From Blepharisma stoltei (Eukaryota > Ciliophora > Heterotrichea > Heterotrichida > Blepharismidae), in contig CAJZBQ010000012.1 of assembly GCA_914767885.1 (NCBI GenBank), forward strand, positions 412,501 through 476,500: a DNA stretch of 64,000 bases, read 5' to 3'. Below, one piece after another: positions 1 to 10,694 of this stretch. Each line of letters opens with the position of its first letter. Position 1 is the first letter of the stretch. The notes under the pieces are model-generated. The model was not told the origin of the DNA and searched no databases. It was given only the letters and a program-made list of their open reading frames with translations. A program made the position numbers and the translations under genes.

Positions 1-97
1 TATGGCTTTTGGGTTTTCAAGCTCAAAACAGAATGCAGAATTAAAAAGTGGTTTATTTAAACTTAAATAATTTTTGCTTTTAATCTTAAATGTACAA

Positions 98-2370
98 TTA
101 AATAAACACTTTTGGGTAGTATGTCTCATCCGAAACTATTTTCCCAGCCAAATATGCGTATATTTTAATGAAAAATAAGATCACTCCTGAAATAACAGCT
201 ATAATTAGTAAGATTCCAATAACTGGAATTAGCAAAGTATCAATGAGGACTACCAAAGGGAGAACGAACATTACGAGGGTTGCAGATAAAATGGGTGGGT
301 ATCTCCATATTCTGAAGGCTGAAAACAAGATACTTCCTGTTCCAAAAAATATCCCGATTATCATAATAATTGGAGATAAAATAAACAGCAGAGGATAAAA
401 ATACTTTCTATGAGTAAATAGCCAAGCTTCAGAATCAAGTTCTTGCAAGTAGTCGAAAGTTATCACAATAGCTATAAACGGAGCAAAAGGGAGTAAGATT
501 GGACTAAATATCAAAGCAAAAAGAATCACTCACTCCCTTCGATAAAGGCAAAATTTTGCTTATTATTAGAGGCTTTATCGCAAAATTAAAATATTAGCTT
601 TATACGAGTAGATTGAAATTAGCTTTATTATTTGGAGTAAACGGTTAAATGTTTATTTTTGGTGTCTATCGGAACACTTTCGATCTATTTAAATTTGTAG
701 TTTTGTCCATTGTTGAGAAGGGAGTCAGTGAATATTCCATATATTTTCCCCTATTAAGCATTCTACTTCATGATGAGGTCCATTAGGTTTCCCACACCTC
801 CAGCACCAGGTAGCTCCGCAAATGCATGACATATTCGGGCAGCCTCCTCGTTTTTCAACCCTTCTCTTGCACTGAGGACAGAATTTTACATTGTTACTCT
901 TTGGTCAAGCATTAATCTCACTTCCAATACCAAACTACCTAGTCTTGATAATAAGAGATATAAGATACATTGCATTATTTTCGCCTCTAAACTATTAAAA
1001 CGCGATTTATAGCATGTTTACACATATATTTAATACTTTATTTCATATCCCTACTATAAACCAAATTTGTATATGGCTAGCAAATTTAGCCATAATTTGT
1101 ATAAAATTTAAATGAGATATATCATATTTTATATTTAAATAGCATATTAAATTTGTTAAAACGCATTAATTTAGCGAATCATTGCTAAATATTGTATGTG
1201 CCTATGATACACATTTATGTTTGAACCGATTTTTTTTTGTCTATTATTTTAAAGCAGAATTCAGCTAGATTCATGATTAAATGCGATAATTACCGATATC
1301 TAGCATATTTCTCTATTTACTCTTTTATTATTAGTCTAAAAATTTTTACCATATAAATATAGTAGAGTAGGGATATAAAATAATGGATTTTGAATATGCG
1401 CAAACATCATATAAAATTATGCTAAAATATTTTAGAAGCGAAAATACTACAATATTTCTTATATTTCTTATTATCAAAACTGTACTGAAGGGGCCGGTTT
1501 CATGTCTGGCCAGCTCTTTGCCCATTTTTCAAATTCAATATCAACTGTTTTTTTGCATTTTCTCCAGCCATGCCACTTTTCTTCACAGAAAAAGCAATAC
1601 TCAAAGCTGCATTGGTTGCATTTAAGCTTCTTTTTGCTAGATCCACCTAGATCATAGCCATCACAGTTAGTTTGAGGACAAAAACGCACATAGGGGTTCG
1701 ATGCCAGGGTTTCTCTAACTCCCCCCCCCTCCGTGAGTGAACAAAACCATTAGAAAAATCGCTATTTTTTGCCCAAAAACCCACCATCCGTGAGTGAACA
1801 AAAATTTTTTTTAATAGAAAAAATTTTTATGGAAAAAAATTTTGATATATAAATGATAATTATTATAATGAAATCTAGAGCTAATTCTGTTTAATTTCAA
1901 ACGAATTGCTTTTTAAAACATAAATTTTATAAATTAAATTAATATTTGCTTTCCAATTTTTGCGAATTAGATTTTTTTTAATTTCCAAAAAAAATATTTT
2001 TTATAAAATTTATATATATAAATTTTTTTAAAAAAAAAAATTAACCCCCTCCGTGAGTGAACAAAATTTTTTTGTTCACTCACGGAGGGGGGGGAGTAAG
2101 TAAAAAGCGATCATACTTTAGAAGTCAAGCTGGGTCAAGAAATTCTGTAAGGAATTGGCGCTGAATCATAACAGAACAGCTCGGGCATTTGATGACCTGT
2201 ACTTTTGATTCAGAGATTTGCTGTGTTAAATATAACGTTAAGCATTCTCTGCAAAATATATGATCGCATGATGGGATTATTGCAGATAAAGGCTTTTCTA
2301 AATAGCAAATCGGGCATGCCTTGGGCTTTTCTAGCTCTTCTTCAAGGGTTACATAGTTCGGCTGATCCAT
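98..2370 (-). CDS. RBR-type E3 ubiquitin ligase, interrupted by three IESs
   Basis: Read on the minus strand from ATG at 2370. RING1 (KACPICYLEKP...CDHIFCREC...IKCPSC) lies at about residues 18-68, an IBR-type zinc domain (CPQTNCDGYDLGG...CNQCSFEYCFFC) near 1480-1690, and RING2 (CPQCKRRVEKRGGCPNMSC, CGATWCWRCG) near 740-890. A C-terminal membrane region with several hydrophobic helices ends at TAA 98. RING1-IBR-RING2 order is diagnostic of RBR ligases, which pass ubiquitin through a RING2 cysteine; the C-terminal helices suggest membrane anchoring, as in RNF144/RNF19 types. The MITE at 1719-2096 and the short IES at 533-724 restore the frame when removed. The IBR-RING2 junction (about 949-1473) does not resolve: removal between outer TA dinucleotides leaves a frame problem, so an undetected intron, other boundaries or an indel is needed. 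Mature length is about 390 residues. Confidence 0.85.
533..724. mobile_element. Short MITE-like IES in the RBR ligase gene
   Basis: TCA direct repeats at 530-532 and 725-727 flank a 192-bp AT-rich block with ends CTCCCTTC/GAAGGGAG. Removing the block and one TCA joins coding sequence in frame (WNIHWVILFALIF across the junction on the minus strand). It shares the CTCCC terminus and TNA repeat of the main MITE family but not its interior. Confidence 0.8.
949..1473. mobile_element. Probable IES of ~520 bp in the RBR ligase gene, boundaries unresolved
   Basis: About 18-bp imperfect inverted repeats (GATAATAAGAGATATAAG at 947 and its near-complement ending at 1475) bracket a non-coding AT-rich block between the IBR and RING2 coding parts. 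TA dinucleotides lie at both ends. Removal between the outer TAs does not give an open frame by itself: 2 mod 3 bases must be lost in total. Confidence 0.55.
1719..2096 (+). mobile_element. Full-length MITE-IES (GTGAGTGAAC subfamily), hairpin at right end
   Basis: TAA repeats at 1716-1718 and 2097-2099. The left end reads CTCCCCCCCCTCCGTGAG, with a second copy of the CCGTGAGTGAACAAAA motif about 65 bp in. The right end is a perfect hairpin with CCGTGAGTGAACAAAA arms. Excision gives FLDPAWLLKYDRFLLRETL in the RBR gene, using a TGA Trp codon next to the junction. Confidence 0.93.
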
Positions 2371-2480
2371 GAATATTAATTCATAGTAAATGCAATAGGG
2401 AAAATTAATTAAGCTGATTGAGTATTTCTAAGTGCATTCTTTATGATTTTTTCAACTTATTTGCTTTCTTAATATTATAT

Positions 2481-4129
2481 ATGTACGACCCCAATTCAAG
2501 TCCATGGGCTAAATCTCAGCAGCGAAAAGATAGGCAAGAAAAACTCCGTTACTTTCTCATAGCTCTGGCTTCAGTATCAGTTCTGCTCACAATTGACCTG
2601 TTTTACGTATCTCCGAGCGAATCTTCCTTATTTGGCACATCTTTTCTAGCACCTCTTACATTGATATGTATAGCCTTCACCGGAATAGTCGCTTATATGT
2701 ATGTGCAAGAAGATTTCGAAGTCTACAAGCTAACCCGCGATGATTTGCCTGCAGATTCTCGCAAACGATATTTAGAAAAAAGCAAAGAAACATTGAGAAA
2801 AGCGGGAATAGCATCTTCAAAAAGCAAAGTCACCTCTTTTTCACATGATTTTCCTAGTATGGCTACGCCACTCCATCAAAGTTACACAGCTCAAGTAAAA
2901 CCGTCCACAAGTCCTCAGCTGAACTTAAACCTCCGGGCTTTTGATAGTGTTGATGATCTTGCTGAGTCTTTCTTGGCAAATAAAGGGCTAGACAAGAAAA
3001 TAAGAACCTGGATGCAGAATATTAGGCTGTGGTATTCCAAAGATTTCTTAAGACTGGTCTTGGAAAGCCACTTACTTCCCCTCTTGGTGGCAAAGCATTG
3101 GAAAAATCCTCAATTTTTGGGTAAAGAAATGTTTTATTATAAGTAGTAACTCTTATAATGAAATCTGTATATATAAATAATACTAATTTTATTAAATTTT
3201 AAACAGTTCCTAGACATAAATTAAATTTATCTTCACTTCTAATTTTTGAAGCTTGAATCCTTTAATTTTTGAGATACAAAATTTAACACTTCTGCGAACG
3301 AGTAAAAATTTTGCTCGCTCACGATATGGAGTTAGAAAACTTATTAGCGCTTAATAAGCAGCTTAGAGAGTTTACACAAGGGAAAGACAGATACTGGATT
3401 TTCGAAGGCTCATTTGATGAGAGCAGAGGTCTAGATTTGACTTTTGAGGAAAGGAATTACTATAAAAGGGTTGGTCTCAGAGAAATACAGGATTTAGCCA
3501 TAGAAATGGGATGCAACTATGTCAAAGACTTAGAAGCCTCAAGAGTGTACTCAATCAAAGGTCAGCAAGATCCAAACGTTGAAAAAGCAATTAAAAGGTT
3601 GGTATTTGTTGACACGCTTAGACAGAGAATTATGCTTGAAAAATACTTTGAGATTCCTGGCTATAACTGTAGAGGATATGTAATCAACAGACTACACTCT
3701 TTAGAGAGTTCCCCAGGCTTAAGTGGATATTCAGCTAATTCAGGAGGGTCCTATCAGGGTGATTCATGAACTGCGAAAAGGCCTACAGATGCGCATATAC
3801 TATCGCATGCATTTTTTAGGATGCTAAATAATGCAAACAATCCAACTGCAGATCCAGAATTTAACATGATGAATGACATCATAATAAATTACCCAAGCAC
3901 CCCTCCTCGCTACGAGCAGCCTCAAAAAGTGATTTTTTATCAAAAAAATCCTGATAGCATAATTGAACCTCATTTTGAAGTTATTTCTGGAAGTGAAATT
4001 TGGTCGACATATAGAGGAAATGAAAATTTGTTCTGTGCAATAGCATTATTTTTCCTCCATGTAAAAAGCAAGAGCCAAGGATATTTCTATCAAATGGATT
4101 GTCACGAATTCTTTAACTTAATTTCTTAG
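2481..4129 (+). CDS. TMEM209: TMEM209-like nuclear-envelope membrane protein (cytochrome b561 N-terminal family)
   Basis: ATG at 2481 is the first Met after the upstream spacer. Two hydrophobic helices (YFLIALASVSVLLTIDLFYV, about 22-42, and FLAPLTLICIAFTGIVAYMY, about 56-76) precede a soluble region. The C-terminal half has WTAKRPTDAHILSHAF, matching the animal TMEM209 signature W-x-PKRPTDAQIL, and ends with a conserved hydrophobic segment (NLFCAIALFFLHVKSK). TGA at 3767-3769 encodes the Trp of that signature. An eroded MITE at 3075-3331 interrupts the gene and its removal gives VLESHLENLLALNKQLREF. Restored length is 462 residues. The gene is divergent from the RBR gene across a 110-bp shared upstream region. 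Family assignment is by motif only. Confidence 0.85.
3075..3331 (+). mobile_element. Eroded MITE-IES in the TMEM209-like gene
   Basis: TTA repeats at 3072-3074 and 3332-3334. The left end (CTTCCCCTCttgg...caaagcattggaaaaatcc) and the right end (gcgaacgagtaaaaattttgctcgctcac...ggag) align with the family consensus despite many changes and deletions. Precise removal restores the reading frame, so it still acts as an IES although its terminal repeats have decayed. Confidence 0.88.
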
Positions 4130-4796
4130 GATTATGATAAAACTATTAATTTCATTTTCATAATTATTTAAATTAAAACTTAATGTGTATAACTTTTCAT
4201 TAAATAATGAATTCACTTGTGTCTTTTTTAATTGCATTCCACTTTCATAAATTGGAACTATAAATATGTATAGCTTAAATATATTGAAGTAATTTTGTAT
4301 AATTAATTATTGACATTAGAGCATTCGTAATAATATAATATAATCCATTATATCTCAAACTCTCTTACTTCTCCCCTTTAAATTAAAGCCAAGAAATCAT
4401 CTAAATTTTTAGCTTTTTTCAACTGTGTTTAAATAGCAGTATTCTATTGCATCCCACCCTTTAAAAAATGGTAAAAAATTTCAATTTTAATTAAAATTAG
4501 AGCCATATTAAATTGAGCATTAAAAAGAAGTGATAGCAAAAGCAAATTGCGAGTTTTAACGATAATAATATGATATTTGGCTTACATTCATCTGGGATAT
4601 TTATTTAAGCAATAATTTGAACTCATTTATAATAAAAGTTGAAGTGGAATATGCATATAATATAAACTTAATATGCAAAAACATTTCATAAACTAAGATA
4701 ATTAATTTTCTAACTCCATCATAGAAAACTTAAATTATTCAAAAGATAAGCAAACATAATCTCAACGAAAGCATTTTAATCGCTTAATTTAACATT
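4130..4796. other. Intergenic region, nothing recognised
   Basis: About 670 bp of AT-rich sequence between convergent genes. No coding frame of note with TGA read as Trp, no MITE ends, no clear repeat. Confidence 0.7.
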
Positions 4797-7074
4797 TCAT
4801 TTTGAATGCTTTTTCATTCTTTTACCGTCTTTCCATTCACTTTCTTTTTTAATTCCTTTAGAATTCCAATAGAATCCCTTTCCATTTTGCTTCCCTTTAA
4901 GCCAGCTTCCTTCATACCTTCGACCATCTGGCCAAATTAGAGTTCCATGACCGTGCATTACATCTTCAACAAATTGTCCTTCATATGTTCGCCCATCAGG
5001 CCAATAAAACTTTCCTAATCCATACATTTTCCCATCTTTCCAGTTTCCTTCATATACTTTCCCATCACTCCATCGGTATATCCCTTTTCCTTGTATTATT
5101 CCTTCGTAAACGTTCCCTTCATATGTGCTTCCATCAACTCATGCAAACCTTCCAAACCCTACTTTTTTATCATCAACATAACTTCCTTCGTATTTTGTCC
5201 CATCAATCCAGATTTCTTTCCCATTTCCATGCTTTTTGTTATTTCTTCAGTTTCCTTCATATACAGTCCCATCTGCACAAATGAATCGCCCTTCACCATC
5301 CCTCATACCATTCCTTCAAAAGCCTTCATATGTTGAATTATCACTGAAAATTTGGAGGCCAAAGCCATGCCTTTTATCTTCTTCATTTCATTCCCCTTGG
5401 TAGATGGCATTTTCTTCTTGAATTTCCAGAGCATCGCGCGATATTCGAGGTTGTGGATCGTCAAAGAAATATTCTGGCTTATAAGGACCAAGATTGTTTT
5501 CAATAGACTCCACTAGCTTTGCTGAATACTCAAGAACCTGCAGATCAGGATTTAATTCTGCACTTGGAAAGGGCTGGGAATTTAATTTGCTTTCTTCCTC
5601 ACTCCCTTCCGTCATGAGCACGAAAAAAATATAAATCGCTCATAGAGGGGATTGAATTTTTTAAGATTTTATATACAGATTTTAATTAATTTTTTTTCGT
5701 AAAAATTGGAAAGTAAAAATTAATCGAATTTAGCTTTTAGAATTCAATAGAATTGAGCTAGAAATTTAATTATAATAATTATCACTCATAATTAAAAATT
5801 TTTGCTAAATTTTTTTGCTCACTCTCAAAGGGCTTCTCCAAAACAGAGATTTTTCCAATAGTTTTGCTTATTCTTTAGAGGGAGCCAGCATCTCTTGAAT
5901 CTCTTGAAAATGAGATACTCATTAAATTATTTTCAATAAGATCTTGAAAACAGTTTTTGAACTCGCTCACTTGATTTCTAGCTAAATATCCCCTAATGCA
6001 ACTTTGTGCTTGAATTAAATTAGATAAATTCATAGGGACTGGTGATGGAGGTTTTGTTTCTGGGGTGTCATTCAGACCATGATATCAAATTTTTTCATCT
6101 ATTTTGGCTCATTCATCAATTATAGGTTTAAGTATTTTAATTGTATATTCTCTGAACTTATAATAAAACGAATCTTCAGAGCCCATTGAAACCAAACTTT
6201 CGATTAATTCTGTAATTGTGGAAATTACTGTGCATACGAAATTCACATTTTCAATTAAATTGGAGCTTTTCTGGTCCATGAAGAGTGCATGCTGAATGTT
6301 CTCCTCATCATCTGCCAGCGATTTCAGAACTTTCTTTGTTTCAAAATTTGAAATTTCCTCAATAATTTCTTGACACCATCCATCAACTGACTCGAAATCA
6401 ATTTCAAGAGATTTCAAGCATTGTTTACGCAGCATCTCCAAACTGACAAAGCTTTCGTTAAAAGTTTGCAAGATCTTTTTTTTGGCGACTTTTAGCTCTG
6501 ATCTTCTAATTATGTATTGACTTAATATAGTTTGTTTTTTTCTCTGCTTACTCCCCCCCCTCCGTGAGCGAACAAAACCATTAGAAAAATCGCTATTTTT
6601 TGCCCAAAAACCCACCCTCCGTGAGTGAACAAAAATTTTTTTAATAGAAAATTTTTTTTTATGGAAAAAATTTTTGATATATAAATGATAATTAGTATAA
6701 TGAAATCTAGAGCTAATTCTATTTAATTTTGAACGAATTGCTTTTTAAAACATAAATTTTATAAATTAAATTAATATTTGCTTTCCAATTTTTGCGAATT
6801 AGGATTTTTTTAAATTTTGAAAAAAAATATTTTTTATATAAATTTTTTTAAAAAAAAATTAACCCCCCTCCGTGAGTGAACAAAAATTTTTTTGTTCACT
6901 CACGGAGGGGGGGGAGTTAGGGTTTTTGAAAAATAATTCTGCCCTTAGATTTGAGGGAGAGCAAATAGAGCCAGCTGAGCGCACTTTAGAAAGAACTTTA
7001 TTTTTTGTTGATCATCTATTGATAAACCTCGCTATATCTTTGTAGCTAGCATCCAGAAGCTCGTTATTTTTCAT
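4797..7074 (-). CDS. IQ-motif and MORN-repeat protein
   Basis: Minus strand, first in-frame ATG at 7074, stop at 4797; 540 residues after removal of two IESs. The N-terminal ~230 residues have no clear domain. An IQ motif (IQAQSCIRGYLARNQV, about residue 232) predicts calmodulin binding. From about residue 340 there are eight MORN repeats of the form YEGxWxxGxxxGxGxxxxxDG. MORN arrays usually act as scaffolds at membranes or the cytoskeleton, and IQ plus MORN suggests a Ca2+-responsive cortical or ciliary role (inference). Several conserved MORN Trp residues are TGA. The 5' end is uncertain: other frames upstream to about 7200 look weakly coding, but no intron or IES joins them. Divergent from BCAT. 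Confidence 0.85.
5602..5884 (-). mobile_element. Eroded MITE-IES in the IQ/MORN gene, mismatched TSD
   Basis: Left repeat TCA (5599-5601), right repeat CCA (5885-5887), so one copy has mutated. The ends CTCCCTTCCGTCATGAGC and ...TTTAGAGGGAG, plus interior blocks (aattggaaagtaaaaattaat, atcactcataat), align with the reversed consensus. Removal joins FSRDSRDA to EEESKLN in frame. Retaining the left or right TSD would give Glu or Gly at the junction. Confidence 0.82.
6551..6916 (+). mobile_element. Full-length MITE-IES in the IQ/MORN gene
   Basis: TTA repeats at 6548-6550 and 6917-6919; hairpin at the right end; GTGAGTGAAC subfamily. Removal gives AELFFKNPKQRKKQTILSQ on the minus strand. Without excision the reading frame runs out of the MITE left end, creating a false N-terminus. 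Confidence 0.93.
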
Positions 7075-7348
7075 TATATCTGTAAATAAGGAAATATTGA
7101 GATAATTTTTCCAAAAAATGCATCAAGAAATGAGGCTTCTATAAATGCTTGAAACAAAAAAATATCGCTATCTCAGCACAAAAAAGAAAATTAATTCTAC
7201 TCAACAGGCTAATTATTGATTAGTGTAAGTACTAATTTGGCAACAATAATATAGTTTTATAAAAAGTGGCACAGTTCCTGTTTTAATATCAATCTCAAGC
7301 CAGTATCTATTTAATTTATTTATTTTATTCATCAATTTTATTAATAAA

Positions 7349-9894
7349 ATGTGGTCCAATTGCTTATTAAAAACCTTATCAAGAAGGCACAGCACATCAT
7401 TTCGGGCTTCGGATCTAGCTGTTCACCTCACTCATACCCCTAAAACAATGCCTCATCTTGACCAAAGCCTTATATTCGGAAAAAACACGACCGACCATCT
7501 ATTCTGGGTTGATTGAGATTTTAAAACTTTAAAAAGGCATTGAGAACCAATAGCTCTCTTAACACCTCTAGCAGACGGGAGTTCTGTGACCTTTTTGAAG
7601 GAGAGCAGCGTGCGTGAGAATGGTCTACTGGGCTTTTACTTGGTCTAGTGGATCATAATACCCAGAGGATGGAACCAATTAGTTGAAAAGGGATAACACC
7701 AAGGCTAGAGGGCTTTTGCTTGACTTAGTCTTAGTCTTAGTTAAATTTACAGAGTAGCTCCCGGCCAGGACCGAAGGTCCTTTTCTTCCGCCTTTTGGAC
7801 ACTTCGCTTGCTTTCCTTGCCCTGCTCCCAGAGTGCACCTAAGTGCCACAGGCTACCACTCAGCTCCTTCCGGTCATGGGGCTTGGTCATGCTATCCCGG
7901 AAGTAGGCGGACTGGGTCACCGTGCTTCACGTCGCCAGACTAGGGTTAGAGCTAAGGATTAACTCCTTACTCCCCTCCCTCCGTGAGTGAACAAAAAAAT
8001 TTTGTTCACTCACGGAGGGGGGTAATTTTTTTTTAAAAAAATTTATATAAAAAATATTTTTTTTCAAAATTTTAAAAAAATCCTAATTCGCAAAAATTGG
8101 AAAGCAAATATTAATTTAATTTATAAAATTTATGTTTTAAAAAGCAATTCGTTCAAAATTAAATAGAATTAGCTCTAGATTTCATTATACTAATTATCAT
8201 TTATATATCAAAATTTTTTTCCATAAAAAAAAATTTTCTATTAAAAAAATTTTTGTTCACTCACGGAGGGTGGGTTTTTGGGCAAAAAATAGCGATTTTT
8301 CTAATGGTTTTGTTCACTCACGGAGGGGGGGGGGAGTTAGCTCTTGTCGGCTCCTGCCATGCCCTCCAAATTGGCACTAGCGGTCCCTAGAGGAAAAACC
8401 CTTTTTGCCCCGTGTCTTATCGGGACGACCCTAGGATCGTCGTTGCTGGACTGGGAGGGAAACCTAGCCGGACACAAACTACCAGTACCCATACCAGACC
8501 TTTCCCTGGGCTGATTGGCTTCAGGCCGCAGCAAGGTCCCCAATCTCGCCACAGTTCCGGGAGAGGACGGGCCGGTGTCGTCGCCATTTTATTTGTGTTG
8601 CTTTTGCTTGACTAATCGGACAATTTCTCAACTCGATATCTGGGGTTGAGTCTAGGCTACGAATTTAATTCAGATCGAGAGCCTGGCCAGAAAATTCGCT
8701 TTTTGAATTTTTTCGAAAGAGCAACTCGCCGGCTCACAGCACGTTGGCCTAGCATCTTAATTCCGGATATTAAGTGCATGCCCTAATCAGAAGGAGCAAC
8801 GATTTCTTAGGCTGACTAATCGGACTAGAGAGCAAGAAAGCGGAGCCAAGCAAGAGACATGAAAAGCTGGCAGATTTGTCAGGATTACTCTATAATAATC
8901 TAAGTTAAGTTAAAATTGGGATTTTGAAAAAGGGTGGCACACTCCTCAGATCGTTCCTTTTCAACCACTAGTGCTTGATCCTTGCAGCTCTTGTTTTCAT
9001 TATGGAACTGAGTGCTTAGAAGGACTTAAAGCCTACAAAACAGCAACTGGCAAAACTCTTCTGTTCAGACCAGATCTAAATATTCAAAGGCTTAGAAAGA
9101 GTGCCCGAGCCTTAGCATTGCCTGATTTTGATGGTGCTGAACTACTTCAGTGCATTCGAAAACTTGTAGATGTAGATAAAAAATGGGTACCAGATAAAAA
9201 AGGCTACTCCATGTATATCCGTCCAACAATGATAGGAACACATCAGCAGCTAGGAGTCACTAAGCCAGGGTCGGCAAAGCTCTTCGTTGTTAGCGCTCTT
9301 GTTGGTCCTTACTTTCCTACTGGATTTAACCCTGTTAATCTCTATTGTGATGAAACAAGAATAAGAGCTTGGCCAGGCGGTGTAGGGGATAAAAAAATCG
9401 GAGGAAATTATGGCCCTGGAATTGCTTATACAGCAGAAATTAATAAATTAGGATACCAGCAGCTTTTATGGCTTGTAAAAGGAAATGTTACGGAGGTTGG
9501 AACAATGAATTTCTTTATGCTTTGGAAAAACAAAGAAGGCGAAACGGAGCTGATTACTCCACCTCTTGATGGAACAATTTTAGAAGGAGTTACAAGAGAT
9601 TCAATATTGGAGCTTACAAGGGAGTGGAATGAATTCAAAGTCACGGAGAGAGCCTTTTCGATTCACGAACTCACCCAAGCTGCTGAAGAAGGCAGAATAA
9701 TTGAAGCTTTTGGGGCAGGAACTGCATGCATAGTTTGTCCTGTCCAAAAAATATTTTTTAAAGGAGTAGACTATGAAATTCCAATGAAACTTGGAAAAAG
9801 CGGCCTTCTTACAAAACGATTGCTAGATCACATTTTATCAATACAATATGGAGAAATTGAACACCCATGGTCATACAAGGTGGATTATAATTAA
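7349..9894 (+). CDS. BCAT: Branched-chain amino-acid aminotransferase, mitochondrial type
   Basis: PLP enzyme that transaminates Leu, Ile and Val with 2-oxoglutarate. ATG at 7349 opens a basic, Ser/Arg-containing leader (MWSNCLLKTLSRRHSTS), a likely mitochondrial targeting peptide. SFRASDL...PKTMP and FGKNTTDHLFWVDWDF follow, as in animal BCAT. The gene is then broken by a 1.4-kb retroposon and resumes at GAAAAAGGGTGGCAC (EKGWH). Family hallmarks: the PLP-lysine region DKKIGGNYG, the substrate loop EVGTMNFF, and the CxxC redox pair in GTACIVCPV. Joined length is 380 residues, normal for the family. TGA at 7514-7516 is the Trp of VDWDF. This is a fold-type IV aminotransferase; identification is secure. 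Confidence 0.93.
7527..8914 (+). mobile_element. Retroposon-like IES of ~1.4 kb in BCAT, containing a nested MITE
   Basis: Flanked by imperfect ~15-bp direct repeats (ATTGAGATTTTAAAA at 7512, ATTGGGATTTTGAAAA at 8915), typical of aged retroposon target-site duplications. GC content is well above the surroundings. Internal (CTTAGT)n near 7725-7743 and a terminal ...TAAGTTAAGTTAA run (8901-8912) resemble retroposon tails. Removing 1403 bp (one repeat copy included) joins VDWDF to EKGWH in frame. About 300 bp (8340-8610) resembles the element at 62286-62775, sharing GGCACTAG, GGTCY-CTAG, GGCTTCAGG and GGGAGAGGACGG blocks. No reverse-transcriptase frame is visible. Confidence 0.8.
7970..8336 (-). 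mobile_element. MITE nested inside the BCAT retroposon
   Basis: TTA repeats at 7967-7969 and 8337-8339; hairpin at the left end, so reversed; GTGAGTGAAC subfamily. It splits the retroposon: flanking sequence resumes without loss and lines up with the related element at 62.5 kb. The MITE therefore arrived after the retroposon. Confidence 0.9.
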
Positions 9895-10003
9895 ATAATA
9901 AGAATTCTTATTAGCAATCATCAAGATACTATCCTAAACGTGAAATTTAATATTAAATATTGCGCATAATACATAAAAATGTGCTCTAAGTTCTATTTGC
10001 TTA

Positions 10004-10211
10004 CCCTCCTTGATCGAACAAAACCATTGGAAAAATCCTAATTTTGGGTAAAATCTTAGCCTCCGTTAGCAAATTAAAATTTTTTATGAAAAAAATGGAT
10101 ATATAAGCGATAATTAGCATAATAAAATTTCTGATTCTGTTTAATTTTAAACAGCCTTTAAAACATAAAATTTACAAATTAAATTAATTTTACTTCACAA
10201 TTGGAGGTGAG
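10004..10211 (+). mobile_element. MITE relic in intergenic DNA
   Basis: TTA at 10001-10003 and 10212-10214 bound a 208-bp shortened copy: CCCTCCTTGATCGAACAAAACCATTGG at the left (diverged) and ...TTGGAGGTGAG at the right, with family interior blocks (gatatataagcgataattag). The right hairpin is lost. It lies downstream of BCAT, so its excision cannot be tested by frame. Confidence 0.75.
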
Positions 10212-10214
10212 TTA

Positions 10215-10694
10215 GAAGAAATAGCATACACATGCAGATAGTTCTTAAAATTTAGTTTATTAAATTAATTAATTGCATCTTGTTGAGGAATAGTTAAAAG
10301 ATTCATTTAGTGCTTTTGCTTATATCATAATAAGTTCAATATTAGCATTCAGCTATGATGATCAATGAATTAAATTTTGGAATTAAAATATATAAATTAT
10401 CTTTTTCATTACACTATTTTCATAAAAAGATTAATAGTTTAATTTAGGAATTATAATATCTGCGTTAAAAGAGGCTTAAAATTAAGAAATACTCATAGCT
10501 GAATTCTTCAGCTTCTATTCAGTTTGCTACCTTCATTTAATTGCTGCATTATCAATTGGGTTATTCATTAAAATAAAAAATAATGCAAAATAAGTTATTT
10601 TCTTCAATGATATGTTTGTAATGAATTTAAAATCCAGCTCCCTTTAAGATTAATTAATTTACATGAGAAATTGATATGGAGAATCTAATTATAA
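10215..10694. other. Intergenic region upstream of the alpha-glucosidase, nothing recognised
   Basis: 480 bp of AT-rich sequence with short A/T runs. No coding frame, hairpin or repeat is supported. The promoter of the GH31 gene presumably lies here. Confidence 0.6.

Noticed and set aside
7213-7395. Minus-strand frame (60 residues) as an upstream exon of the IQ/MORN gene
   Set aside because: It overlaps the BCAT 5' coding region on the plus strand, which has strong family support, and two stops separate it from the MORN frame.
8337-8615. Arg/Pro-rich protein frames in GC-rich DNA
   Set aside because: They lie within the retroposon and its MITE edge, on both strands, with no conserved domain; related DNA at 62.5 kb does not keep the frames.
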